From positions 2,046,501 through 2,110,500 of the forward strand of contig WAID01000015.1 of assembly GCA_016584495.1 (NCBI GenBank): a stretch of 64,000 nucleotides of DNA. Reading direction: 5' to 3'. The notes below the pieces were generated by a model. That model did no database searches. It had not been told where the DNA came from and worked only from the letters and a program-made list of their open reading frames with translations. This DNA is from Celoporthe dispersa (lineage: Eukaryota > Ascomycota > Sordariomycetes > Diaporthales > Cryphonectriaceae). This document shows positions 22,423 through 34,105 of the stretch, one piece after another (the first letter of the stretch is position 1; the number at the start of each line of letters is the position of its first letter). The translations under genes and the position numbers were made by a program.

Positions 22423-25013
22423 GTCAGCGTGCGACTGCTTTTTTCCCTCTCTTCTCTCTAGCCGGCTCTCGATTGACATGCTACTGAGGTCGATCGATAC
22501 ACCCCCTTCTGGGCTCGATTCTGCGAGCCAATGGCAGCAAGACATACAGGCCTGGGGCAGATCTTGTTCTGTGTAGCAGTCAGGCCTGGGACGATGATGA
22601 CCTCGGCCGTGAACAGAGGAGGGCATGTTTCCGTCGCCATCCCCAAGGTCACATCTACAACCCACCCAGCCCCCCCTCCCCTCCTCTTCTTGGACAGGCC
22701 GTCAGCCCTAATCCGCGACAAGGCCTCGCCGGGACTCTGCGATCCCGATCAAGCGAGATTGTCTCTACGGCCGTTCCCTCCCCAATCAGGGCTAAACAAG
22801 CGCTCATCTGCTGGTTGGCCTGGCCCTTGCCCCCTCCCCTCCAACCTGCCTCCTCCGCCTTCCGTGGGAGAAAGATTGCACTGCAGGCCCTGCATTCGGG
22901 AATAACTTCGAGCGTCGATCATAGCGAGACGGGCCAGACTGGACTCACCTACCCCAGAGTCTCTATACAACGCCAGCACCTCGCTCACATCGACTGGCCG
23001 GCTGCCTCGTTCATGACTATCTCGGGGACCTGATCTGCCGACGGTCCGGCGGGCGGTGGTTGATGTTTACTGACGGTGTCGAGCAAGACCAGCCCGAGAG
23101 TTGATACTGACCATGGCAGCACCTCGGAGGACTATCCGGCCAGGCCTCAAAGCACCTGATAGCTACAATACACCAGAGGCCCAGAGATGACGACCCAGAG
23201 ACGCTAAGCATGCACCCGAAGAACAATCCACAGATGACTCTTGCTGGCATGCGTCAATCTCCTCGTCTCGTGCCTCCGCAAGATTGTCATCGTCACGTCA
23301 CCTTCTTGGCCCTTGATAGCCTCCCCACAATAGATATGCGAGGACTTCGCCACGATCTACCTCGACGATGACAGGCGCACACCCGAAACCGCGGTCGACA
23401 GCACCGAAGATCATCTCTGTAACCGTTGAGGAGGGCCATCATCAGGACTGGTGAAGTGCCGGGCATCCCACACGTCACCACACCATCTTTTTTTTTCTCC
23501 ATCGTGACCGCTTGTTGGAGTCTTCGATCTGATCTTTCTCATCCCAAGGCCTCGGGTCCATGGTTTCACCAAGATCTTCCCCCGGACGGACCCCATCCCT
23601 GTCCACCCCCCCTCCTCCCCGGGGGGCGGGCGGGCGTGCGCCTAGCCCACCGAGGCTGTGTGTAGCATCCGGCCTGTTCATCCCATCACCGCCCATCGGT
23701 CATAGCCGTGACAGCTCGGCGCCATAGTTAGACCTGATCGCCTTGTAACGTCAGCCATCCAGACAAGGAGCTACCACAGCACCTTCTCTGCACCATGGCT
23801 TTGTGTCGTCGGCCGAAGGCGGACAGGCGCCTGTCGGTGTGGCTTGTATTGCGCCTCCGTTGAGGCAGATATGCCTCGCGAATCGCCCTGCCAGACCTTT
23901 TTCCTTCGCCTGGACCTCTGCCAACACTACGGCAGGTCGGCGATGGACATGTCAGATGTGAACGTCACCACCGTGCGTGCAGTTCATCGGAGACGTCGAG
24001 GCGATGTGAACGTTACCTTGTGTGTGGTGCATCCTTTCTTTGCCCAGCCCTCCTTCCGCCTTCAGCCCTGCGAGCTTGGAAGCGGCCACAATCCCGACAC
24101 CACAGCCTGTGTCCTCCCCCTCCGTCCTCACCACCTCGGTCCCTGACCCACATGATATCTCGACAGCCTCGGGAGTGATTTTTTTTATCCCCCTTCTCTC
24201 TCTCTCCCCCTCCCTCTCAGATCTTCAGCTCTCACCAAGACACCATACGCCACACGAGCGCACCACCAACCAGCGTCCCCCTTGCCCCCAAGCGCTGCCT
24301 CCGACTCCGACGGGGGGAAATCTTCTAGACTCCTTACTCCTCTGACCGCATGTCCAAGCCTGGAAGGGAAGGGGAGGGGAGGGGGCGGGCGGGCGGAGGA
24401 AGTTCAATACGACGACGGCCGTTTTCCGCAGTGCAGTGTCCAGCTGCTGACATTAGGCTGACCATATTGCTCTGGCTTCGGGGCAATGTTTGTTGGGTAG
24501 GACGAGTGAGCTCTAGCAGTGTTTGTCCTGTGAAACATGACCTAGAATGAATACCCCCACGACACCTGAGACTAGCCACCTGGGAGTCATAAGTTTATAC
24601 AAACTCCGATGGTAAGATTCTTCTCTTGGCGTTGTTGGTCGGCTGAGCTGTGTTTCGCTCCTTGTTGGTGTCTGCTGTTGTACAGACACGTGCTATGTAG
24701 CTTGTTGGTAACTGTGGAACACGGTGATGTTGGCGACGCGACAGCACTGCTGTGGTGATTGGGTTCCTCTGAGAGCTCTAATCAAGGGTTGATAGCTATG
24801 GCGAGAACGTCTAGATGACTGAGCAACAACCTTCCCCTACTCTATACGTATTTAACCGTGGCCTCCCCGTAGTTAAAAAAAAAAAAAAATGGCTGAGCAG
24901 ATAATTCAAGGGGTATCCTTCTATAGACAGCAGCTGCTGTCCTCCGTGTCAGCCGTGTAATGCATGCACGCCTGGCGGGCTGGTCATCTCTCAGGCCCTC
25001 CAAGGCCCCAGCT

Positions 25014-26326
25014 TCAAGAGCTCCTCCAGCAGACCTCCTCGTTGCGGCTCACTCCGCCTGCGCCGGTCCCGATCCCGGCTAGGGCTGCGGTGGCGGGCCC
25101 CCCTCGATCGCCCTCACGTTCACGCTCGCGCTCCCGGCGCCGCGTCTTGTCGTCGGCGTGTCTGCTGCTGTCGCGGCTCCGTTCCGAGTCTCGCCGCCGC
25201 GGCTGCCTGCGCTGCCGCTCCTCCTCCTCCTCCTGCGGTGGTACGGGTGGGCGGTTCGCCCTCGCGCGCGGTGGGTAGCTGGTGTCGCCGCGGGAGCTGC
25301 GGGTGGTGTTCTGCGACCGCTGAGAGGATGCACGCGAGTCGGCGGACCTCGTACTGCGCCCGTCCTCAGAGGGCGCCCTCCTCCTGCTGCCGCTCCTGCC
25401 GCCAGAGACACGGTCCGGGTCGGGGGCCGTATGCCTGGCGGGCTTCGGGAGGTCTCGTGCCTCGGGCCCGAAGCTGCTGACCGTGGGGGATACCCAGGAG
25501 TACGACACGCCCGAGCTGCGCTCCCTGGGCACGGCCGTCCGCAGGTCCAACCTGGCCTGCTCCTGCCTCTTCCTCGCCTGCACCTCCTCGTCCCGCCGGA
25601 TCTCTTCGGGCGTCGGGCCCTTGGGTGATGCTGGCTGGGGGTGCAGCTGGGCCATCAGCACATCCCTGCGCCTCTGCAGCTCGGCTATGATCTGCGACCT
25701 TCTCTGGTGCTCGTCCTCGTCCTTTACCGTCGGTGCCGCGTTTTCCTTTTCTCTCCGGGGGGTCGCCTCTCGTTCTTCCTGGGGCGGTTGGCTGCGGCTG
25801 GGGGTCTCCTCCCTAGGCGGCCCTCCTGTCGACACCTGGTTGGCTTTCTCACTGCGGAGGTGAAAAGCGCGTCATCAGCGGGACTGTTGTACTACGGTAC
25901 GATCACCTGAGCCCGAAGGGGGTCTACCTGGAGATGATGATATATATATATGTGTGTATGTGTGTGTGTGTGTGTGTGACAGAGAGAGAGAGAGAGAGAC
26001 CAAGGCTTACATCACATCCCATATCTTGCTCTTGGACATGGCACGCGGTCTCTGTGGCGTGGCACGCAGGTTTTCTCGTTGTGGCTGGTCTTGCTCGAGC
26101 TGCCTCAGGCGTTCCCGATCAGCCTGGATGCTGTTGAGATGGGTCAGCCTCCTTCTTTCTCTCTTGGTCCTCTGCCCATGTTGTCAGGTGATCGACGGAG
26201 GGTGACGCACGCGACCTTCATCCTCTCCCTCGTGGCTTCGTTTCCCTCCTTGCCGAGTAGGTTGAGGCCATACTCGATCCTCTTCCTCAGTGCCTCGACA
26301 TCTGACCCTTCGCCGGGAAGCGCCAT
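25014..26326 (-). CDS. charged coiled-coil/RS-rich protein, hypothetical
   Basis: Unrecognised. Exon 1 starts at 26326 (MALPGEGSDVEALRKRIEYG) and is helical. A very short intron (about 41-46 bases, near 26167-26213) joins it to exon 2, a highly charged coiled coil (RRRLTHLNSIQADRERLRQL) ending SKSKIWDV at 26011. A GTAAGC-donor intron (25852-26010, carrying TA/TG/AG repeats) leads to exon 3 at 25851. Exon 3 encodes a Pro/Glu-rich segment, a helix (RRSQIIAELQRRRDVLMAQL) and a long disordered Arg/Ser/Glu tail with RS and RERE repeats. Such tails are common in RNA-processing or spindle-pole proteins, but I do not assign a role. The exact C-terminus is uncertain. Confidence 0.6.
25940..26000. repeat. 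compound TA/TG/AG microsatellite inside an intron
   Basis: Consecutive (TA)n, (TG)n and (AG)n runs on the plus strand, lying within the predicted second intron of the coiled-coil gene. Confidence 0.85.
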
Positions 26327-27778
26327 TGTGAGATGCGGGGCAGGGCGATGTGAGCGGAACGTTTTGTCAGGTGTGCCAAGACATTAGAGGACAAAACAAC
26401 AAGAGACGAAACACGACGCTCGATGCTGCCGCCGTGGAGGGAAGCAACGTTCAAGCCACAAAGACTCTTAGCAGATCGTTGCTGCGTCTGGCTGCAGGAG
26501 AAGGAGGAGGCGGTGGGCGTAGCCGACTAAGGCGGGGCCTGGATACTGCTGCGAATATAAGTCGTTTCAAAACTCTGGGTGCTCGTCAGAAGAGAAGAAG
26601 GAAGAAGAGGGAGAAAAAAAACCAAAACCCAGGGAAAAGGCCCAAGCTCCGCGTGAACCAGCCTCCGAGGACCACACAGCTCTGCCTGTTGAGGTGGCCG
26701 TGACACAGAGAGTCGTCTCATCCAGGTGGACTGCATCAGCTTACAGGAGTTCGCGGGAGGGGACGAAATGCACCCTGGTGCGTGTGTGTGTTTGCTCTGC
26801 AGCGGGCGGCAGTTTTGGTGGCCAGAATCGAGGCCCAACCAAAGCACATACTACGGCCCAAAGAGGAGACCAGAAGTGATTAAGGCTGCCAATCAAGGAC
26901 CCCTGGCCGAGCATTGTGGTGGCATTTTCCTGGGCCCCCGTCGCCCCCCCGGTCCCTTTTCTAAACAATACGGCCTGTATCAGACGCTGCTGTGGATGAC
27001 GGACTGCTCAGTCTAGTGTGTGTGTGTGTCTATCCAGTGGTCAGGGAGAAAAAAGAAGGGGAGAAAAAAAAAGGAAAAAAACAAGAGGCATGTGATGCAG
27101 CGCTAGTCTGGTGACGCTTCTCTCTGGCAGACACGTCTTTATCGACTGTTCCTGGCCCTGTTCCACGTGGTTGTCCTACCAGCCTGTCGTGGTCGACTTG
27201 AGCCAGCACCCACCAGACAGCACTGGTCCAGTTACTTTTTTTCTTTTTTCCCCATCCGTCCACAACACAACACTTTCACGTTTTGTCTTGGAGAAGGCGA
27301 TTCTTCTGGTGGCCCAAGATCTCTGCGGGGTGGAGAGCATGCTTGGCCGGCTCTTATCATCGAAGCCGGATTCTCCCAATTTCTGCCACAGTTACGCGAT
27401 GATATGCGATGGTGGTTTGCTGTATCCAACCATGATGTCAAGGTCGTGCTGTTGATCAAAAATTCGATCGCGAACAAGAGGAGATTCTCATTGAGAAATG
27501 GGAGGAAGAGGGAGGACAGCGATCTGGAGCAGCTACAGCCCGATCAGTGATTATCCACTCCTCTCAACTGTCGTGTGATTGGTTGCAGGGGTGCAAATCC
27601 GGGGAACCCTGCCTGGTGGTCAAAATTGGTCTCCTTGTCCAGCGCCGCGGCTCTTGAAAATTAAGAGGATGGTGACCTTGTGTCTTCACGACCTCGGCCT
27701 CACAAGGCGCGGCTTCTTCTAGATCATCTTCAAATGAATAGGACTGTCCATCTCATAACACGCTGACCCTACCCTACC
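26327..27778. other. intergenic, no gene seen
   Basis: Divergent upstream region between the coiled-coil gene and RIT1. It contains A-rich tracts near 26610-26640 and 27050-27085. ORFs on both strands lack protein-like composition. Confidence 0.55.
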
Positions 27779-29605
27779 ATGACATCTCTCTCTGACATCC
27801 TCTTCCCCTCCCAAGCAGCCGACGCCGCTGGCACCCACAACATCAACCGCATCCTGGGCGACCTGAAGCGCTCCAACCTGTCCATCACAAACCGCCTGAG
27901 GTCGGTCCAACAGGATGCAGACTTTGTGGAGGAGGTGGCGGCCGCGTTCGGCGGCGGACGGCCCCTTGTCGCCAACGAGAGGTGTGGCAGCTGGTACATC
28001 CGGCCCAGGGTGAAGGGCGGGAGTGCCTATTTCAAGAGCACGGACGGGCACACGGGCCAGTGGAGGTTCTCGACGAGGAGGCTCAACCTGCATCTCCTGC
28101 CGGTCATCGAGAGGTGTGACGGGTGAGTGTTTCTATATCGGGTTGAGGGCCAAAGAAAAAGAAGAAGAAAAAAAAGAAGTAGTAGCCTGTGCGCTCGGTC
28201 TATGGTGAGCTGGACTGACCGAGGCGAGAGGAGGCCAAAGGATCATCATTGTTGATTCGACCCGGAGAGGAAAGAGTAGGTGGCCAGACAGGACGCAGAA
28301 GACCAGAGCTCACCATTCCAGCACCTCTTTCACCTTGCTGACGTGTCTGCCCCGAGATAGGAATGCCAGATGCCCTCAGCAAGACCATCCCGATATGGTG
28401 CTGCGTGCTCAACCGGGCCCTCTTCCCAGACCAGCCCGAATCTCACAACCTCTACGTCCCGCCCAACGCGGTCTCGGACTCTGAAAAGAGCCAGGCGCTG
28501 GCGCGGATCCCCGAGGGCCTGGCCTCGCTCAGGCAGCTCAACCTCGACCTGGACAGCCTCCGGTCCCAGATCTCAAAACCCCTGCGGCCGACTTGGGTGA
28601 CCCAGGAGACCGCCCTCGGCCGCTGGCAGGCGGGCGAGGGCGAGACGACCGCGGCAGCTCACAGCACATCTTCGACGACTTCCGCCCCGTCATCTGCTGC
28701 ACGTCCTCGAGGAGGGTGGCCGGCGGCGAGATGAGCGGACACACCGGCTACATCCAGGGCGCGGGCGACGACACCGAGAACTGGGCCCACGGCCTCGAGC
28801 CTCCCGTGTTCTGGGCAAACGCAGACGAGCTCCTCTCTGCGCCTGAGGCCGACCTGCCGGACCTCATCAGGTCCCTCGTGGCGGCCGCGGAGCAGCACCC
28901 CCGGAGGAGAACACCACCGGCCACGACAGCACCAGCAGCAGCCTTACCGACCCCCCACCAGCCGCGCGGCAGCTCACACCCCAGCTGTACGTCTCGCCGC
29001 TCCCGATACCACAGCGCCTCCTAGGCGACCCTACATGGTGCACGGTCGCCCTCCTGCCGACCGCCACGCCCCCAGAGACGTGGACGAGGTCGCCGGCCCA
29101 TATGGAGGTCGGCCTCGGGAGGCACAAGGTAGCCAGCCGCAACCTGCGCGGGGCACTACCAAGCATCTGCGCGTCTGCATTTCGGTTCCTGCATGGCGAC
29201 AGCAGTAAAAGTGCAGGCGTCGGGCAGCTGGAAGGGGAAGAGGAGGATGAGGACAACCCGCTGCCGCAGGGGCGGAGGATCCTCGTCGCCTGCGAGACGG
29301 GCGGGAGGGACCTCTCAGTCGGCGTCGCCCTCGCGCTGCTGTGCTGGTGTTTCGAGGACGATGGCGGCGAGATTGTGAGGGGAAAAAGACCGCCGGGCGA
29401 CGGCGACGGTGGTGGTGACGACGACGACGACGATGGTGGTGGCCAGGGCGGCGGGGCAGGGGCAGCACCAGCAGGGACGACATCCTTCAACAAGGGCCTC
29501 ATCAAGATCAGGCTGGGCCGTATCATGACCGCCATGCCTGACGCGAATCCTAACCGCGCCACGCTGCAGAGCGTGAACAGTTTCCTGATGGACTGGCAGA
29601 GATGA
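27779..29605 (+). CDS. RIT1: initiator tRNA ribosylphosphate transferase (RIT1)
   Basis: Adds a 2'-O-ribosyl phosphate at A64 of initiator tRNA-Met, which keeps that tRNA out of elongation. Family motifs are clear: NRLRSVQQDADFV, PLVANERCGSWY, FKSTDGHTGQWRFSTRRLNL, IIVDSTRRGK, RMPDALSKTIPIW, VICCTSSRRV, YIQGAGDDTENWA, and the C-terminal phosphatase-like part with LVACETGGRDLSVG and ATLQSVNSFLMDW. Two introns: 28123-28240 (GTGAGT) and 28276-28360 (GTAGGT, branch CTGAC). Exon 3 breaks frame twice, each time as if one base were missing: between about 28610 and 28680, and near the C5 run 28898-28902. Restoring two bases gives 542 codons (541 aa), normal for the family. Confidence 0.93.
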
Positions 29606-30190
29606 AAAAGAAAAAAAGAAAAAAGGAGCAATAGATAGATGGCTTTTGCTAGTTTTATCAGTTGCATCAGATTTACTCATAAGACATGACCAGCCAGCTA
29701 GCACAGGCCCGTGTGAAATATAATGCTTAGATTGTATGCATCATGATGCATCCTCAGGTTCATTCAAGGTTTGAGAGAGGGGCCACAGGCCTTTTTCCCT
29801 CCTCCCCCCCTTTGCTGTCAAGTCTCCAAGGTGGTAGTCAGGAACAATCAGCTGCAGCCACAGGAAGGAGTTGCCTCTCTGCAGAATTATTAGTCATAGC
29901 TGTTTGTTTGAATAAGCAGGCTGGCAGAGGGCATGGGCAGAAAAGGACAGTGTGTGTATGTGCGGTGACCATGTGGTGACCATGTCTTCATTGCATTGTA
30001 TGTAGTCGACTAGGTCCCGCTGTTCCATGTCCACCCTGAAATTCCCAGCAAAGAAAAAAAACCCTTTTGATATGATCCCGCTCGCTCAACACCTGGAGTA
30101 GAAAGAAAAGAGGGAAAAGGAAAAGGCACAAATGGCTGATGACGATGACCATGTCAATCAGCTTGGTTGGGAGGGTTGCAGGCCTTTCTC
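29606..30190. other. intergenic between convergent genes
   Basis: 3' flanks of RIT1 and the HAD gene, with A-rich patches near 29610-29640 and 30050-30065. No gene seen. Confidence 0.6.
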
Positions 30191-30937
30191 CTAAACCTTG
30201 CCAGACTCGACCTGCTCGAGCATGGAGGGGAACTCATCCCAGTCCTCCATGATGACACAGCAGCCAGCGTCACTCAGGACCTTCTTCATCTCCTCCTTCT
30301 TGTCATCAGTGTAGGGGCCCACATAGCCGATGACCTTGATGCCAGCACGGCTGCCAGACAGGGAGCCAGACTTGGAGTCCTCGATGGCGACACACTCCTC
30401 GGGGCTGACACCCAGGGTCTTGCAGGCGTGCAGGTAGATGGCAGGGTCAGGCTTGCTGGTAGGCTTGGGCAGGGACGTGGCGGCAGAGAAGATGTCCTCG
30501 CCAAAGTACTTGTCCTGACCAACCTTCTCGACCGAGGCCTTGACGCGGCGCAGGGCAGAAGAAGAGACCACAGCCATCTTGTACTTGCCAGAGGCAGCCA
30601 GCTTCTCGAGCTGGGCGTCGACACCCTTGCAGGGCTGGGCCTTCTCCTTGAGCTTGGCGATGACGATGTTCTCCTCCTCCTTGACGTAGGCCTCCTCCTC
30701 CTCAGGGGTGACCTCGAAGGTGTAGCGCTGCTGCAGGGTCTTGAGCATGCCACGGAAGTTCTGGCCCACAAACTCGACAATGAGGGTTTCACCAGTGAAG
30801 GGCTTCTCGAGCTTGATGCCCCGCTTCTCGCAGATCTGGTTGATCAGGTCGGCACAGCCCTCAAAGGCAAGCTCCTCGGAGAGGACGAGGGTGTTGTCAC
30901 AGTCGAAGAGGAGGGTGGTGATCTTGCGGGAAGACAT
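30191..30937 (-). CDS. HAD-superfamily hydrolase (subfamily IA, phosphoglucomutase-like)
   Basis: Probable soluble phosphatase or phosphomutase-type enzyme. HAD motif I is LLFDCDNTLV, with nucleophile D12 and acid/base D14. A helical cap domain follows (about residues 20-90). Motif II is VVSSSA (about residues 123-128). The motif III Lys sits in the KPDPAIYLHA region, and motif IV is CVAIEDSKSG. Single exon, 248 aa, intact frame. The codon choice is strongly biased to C/G-ending codons, and the leader before the ATG has CA/CT-rich sequence, both suggesting strong expression. Substrate unknown. Confidence 0.88.
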   Translation of the reverse strand: MSSRKITTLLFDCDNTLVLSEELAFEGCADLINQICEKRGIKLEKPFTGETLIVEFVGQNFRGMLKTLQQRYTFEVTPEEEEAYVKEEENIVIAKLKEKAQPCKGVDAQLEKLAASGKYKMAVVSSSALRRVKASVEKVGQDKYFGEDIFSAATSLPKPTSKPDPAIYLHACKTLGVSPEECVAIEDSKSGSLSGSRAGIKVIGYVGPYTDDKKEEMKKVLSDAGCCVIMEDWDEFPSMLEQVESGKV

Positions 30938-32771
30938 GATGAATGTACTGGTGGTAGTTGGTGATGGGATTGATTTGTTTGTTTTATTGTTTGTGGACTG
31001 GTTGTCGGGGCGAGGAGGGCAGAAACGACCAAAGACAGACGTTCTAGACGGTCTAGATGGCTCTTTGTCTAGTCTGGTGTAGAAAAGAAATCAAGGATGC
31101 TCTAGTCAGGAGACGATGAAAACAAAGTTGAATTGGTGAAGGACGGGAGGTTGTCAGCTCAGCTCGAGAGGGAAGAGAGGAAAGGTCAGGTAGGTGGGAT
31201 GGTCGATTTGCTGGGAATGTTGACCGTTTTACATAGACTGTGAGAGGCGGGCAGGGGCCAGGGCGGGGGAGGGGTAGCTGCAGCTCGCCCGCCCCCCCCC
31301 CCCGACCTTACGTCATGGAGACACCACGGGCAGGCCCCATAGGCTCCCCGTGGGCAGGAAATGGAGACATGCAGCCAGCAGAAGCAGCTGCATGCACCCT
31401 TGGCAGTCCACAATTGGCTGGGAATAGTGACACGAGCACCTTTCGCGCCGCTATCACGGGAAGGAATTGTTTCAATAAGCAGACCTCGCGCTATTTCCGT
31501 CCCTTGAGATGGGCCGCTGGTGTGGTGGCCTGCCGCGAGAGTACTTGGGTACCTAAGGGAGGACCCGATATGACAGGGATGGAGCTGGCAACTCGAGGCT
31601 ACTTTTGTTACCCTACTGCGCACCTAGGCGTGCCAGGTACCACGGTACTATCGTAGTATCAGCAGGGCTTTTCCCCTGCCTGTCCGCCCGACCAAGAAGG
31701 AATAGCCATCATGCAGAGGATCGATGCAGTGGGCAGGTCTAGGGAGTGAGTCCCTTCCTTCCATGAGAGCGCAGAAACACAAAGGCTAAACGTTAACTCT
31801 CCCCTCCCTGGCAGGCGGGGCGGGGCGTACACTCCTGATCCCACAGTGAGCCCTTGGTGCTCACTCAGCCCACCGAGTGCATCCCAAGGCAGTAGTACAA
31901 CCCAAGGTCGCAGCAACTATAGCCATAGGACAAGATCTGGTGGACACAAGTCGCATTCGCTGCATGTCACAATCAGTGCGTGATACAGGAGTCGAGTTGG
32001 TGAGTCCTCATCAAAAGCTTGCCAGTACTAGCATTATTTAGTCTATGGAATCAGCTAGATGATATGGGCTCATCACTGCAAAGAAACTCAGGACTGATCC
32101 ATCCAGGACAGCACACCGCTTCCGCTGACTCTCCAGAGCCGCCCGCAAATACAGCCGACAAAACCATGCATGATTCCGGCTGTCCTTCGAGGACAGGAAT
32201 GGAGAAACACCTGCAGCTAAAAGCGGCGAGCGTCCATTCCAATAAATTAAGAGAAAACCTTCCTCCAGATGCGTAATAAAAACAGATAAAGCAGGAACAT
32301 CCATCCTCCCTGAACTCCGTGCGATTCATGATACATCATCATTCTTCCCATGCAACCTCCCCTGGCCGTCAAGCCTGATCGGAATGACGGGCCGGTAAAG
32401 TTCCCACCCGCAAGCACTGATATCGGGGTGCTTGTCCCCCTCGTCGTGTCGACAGCGTGTACGCGAAGCAAGAGCGCCGCACGATGGTGGCTGGAGCATA
32501 AGGTTGGAGGCCGTCGTAAGGCAAAGGTTGTCGGGCACCCCCCCTACGAGAAGAGGGTTTTCAAGAAAAGAAAAAAAAAGGGTTTGAAAAAGAAAAAGAA
32601 ATTGACAGGCACCTGTCATCCGCTCCGGCGGCTGGGGTATCTTGATCTTCTGCATCATGTCTAGCAGCATCAAGTCCCACCGTTCTTTTCAAAGCAACGC
32701 TGCGTCTTCACATGCTTTAGCACCCTGTTGTCCGTCTGTCAGTTGTCGCCTAGATCCCTGGGGCACAGCAT
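30938..32771. other. intergenic, no gene seen
   Basis: Holds the 5' flank of the HAD gene, a C11 run near 31291-31301, a GTAC-rich cluster (about 31630-31660) and a Lys-coding A-rich stretch near 32565-32600 that looks non-coding. I see no supportable ORF. Confidence 0.55.
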
Positions 32772-34105
32772 CTACAGAATCTCCTTGAGCTGCTGCTTCT
32801 GCTGTGCCGTCAGAGATGTGGGGAACTTGACGTTGTATTTGATGATAAAATTGCCCCGCTGGCCGGGCTTCTTCGAGATGGGCATGCCTTGGTTGGGGTA
32901 CACATCCTGCGAGCCGGGCTGCGTAGGGCCGGCCTTCTCGAGGGCGATCTGCTTGCCGTCGATGGTGCTGACCGTGCGCTTCCAGCCGGTGAGGGCCTCC
33001 TTGAGCTCAAGGTCGACAGTCATGCTCAGGTCGTCGCCGTCGCGGGTGTAGAGGATGTGTGGTTTCTGTTTGGCGTCAAGTCAGCACTCTGGTCCCGTCT
33101 GTTGGTGTTGGGGGCAGGGATACTGCGCGGCGTCGTTGGGACTTACCTCCTCGACAACAAAGCACAGGTCCTGCTGTCCGCCCTCCTCTTGGTCGCCCAC
33201 GCCCTTGAAGCGGATCTTACTGCCCTTCTTCAGGCCCGCCTTGATGGGCACGTCCAGCACCTTCTCTGTCGTCGTGCGCTTGCCGTTCTCGTCAAACAGC
33301 TTACACTTGATCTTCATCTTCTTCTGGGCCCCCTTGAACATGTCCTCCAGCGACACAGGCAGCGGGCGCTCGACCGTCGTTACCTCAGGTGTGTGTTGTC
33401 GCACGCTGCGGCCCGTGGGATCGCCGAACCCAGTCCTCACACGCGTGCGAGGCCGCCCGCCGCCGCCGCCGCCGCCGAACTGAGCGAACAGGTCATGCAT
33501 GTCGTCATCATCGTCTCCGCCCATGCCCGCACCGCCCGAGCGCATGAACGCCTCGAAGATGGAATTTGGGTTCGAGGGGTTGAAACCGCTGGGACCACCG
33601 CCGCCGGTGTTGAAGTGAAAGGTTCGGGCTCCGCCGAAGGCCGCCGCCCGCGTTGCCAAAGTCGAAGCCGCCAAAGCCGCCCGGCATGCCACCTGCGCCG
33701 GCGAACGGGTTGCCGCCTGCAGCGCCCGCACCGCCCTCTGGTGGTGGGGCGCCGCCTCGAAGGAGGAATTCAAGGCCGAACTGGTCATAGACCTTGCGCT
33801 TCTCGGGATCGGAGAGGATCTCGTAGGCTTGTGAGCATTCCTTGAACTTTTCGGCGGCGTCGGGGTTGTCCTTGTTCTTGTCGGGATGCCATTTCAGCGC
33901 GCATTTCCTGGTGGAGCCGCGTGGTTAGCTTGCCGTTCCCAACGGACGAGAAACGAGAGGAGACGTGAGCGGCTAGCAGGGGAAGAAGCAAAAGGCAAAG
34001 TTGTGGTGGTGATCGAGGCACTTACCGGTAGCCCTTCTTGATCGCGTCCTGAGAGGCATCGGTAGGGACGCCGAGCAGGTCGTACAGCTTCGTTTCTTTG
34101 ACCAT
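32772..34105 (-). CDS. class II DnaJ/Hsp40 co-chaperone (Sis1/Psi1-like)
   Basis: Delivers clients to Hsp70 and stimulates its ATPase in the cytosol and nucleus. Exon 1 (34105-34026) begins MVKETKLYDLLGV. Exon 2 (33907-33147) holds the HPD-containing rest of the J-domain (LKWHPDKNKDNP), a Gly/Phe-rich region, a Gly-rich stretch with an Asp run, and the first substrate-binding domain; it lacks the four CXXCXGXG zinc repeats of class I. Exon 3 (33065-32772) gives the second C-terminal domain (GNFIIKYNVKFP). Introns are 33908-34025 and 33066-33146. One extra base near 33638-33650 in the Gly/Phe region breaks frame; without it the exons total 378 codons (377 aa). A co-chaperone this conserved is very unlikely to be truly broken. 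Confidence 0.93.

Larger units (their letters stand above)
19139..25013. other. 5.9-kb gene-free stretch upstream of the C6 factor
   Basis: I find no supportable gene on either strand. The region holds GT repeats (about 20226-20250), a 110-base polypyrimidine tract (about 20976-21084), a GTAC-rich hairpin (20706-20759), the (TC)45 tract (22331-22420) and an A13 run near 24875. It could be an extended promoter for the regulator at 19138, or contain non-coding transcripts. Confidence 0.5.

Noticed and set aside
22204..22665. ORFs with long Ser-Leu or Arg-Glu repeats
   Set aside because: Produced entirely by translating the (TC)45 microsatellite.
24590..24615. Short palindrome AAGTTTATACAAACT-like near 24593
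   Set aside because: Too short and imperfect to support a site or RNA gene.
32350..32664. 104-aa Lys-rich plus-strand ORF
   Set aside because: C-terminal lysines come from an A-rich tract; no promoter, intron or family support.
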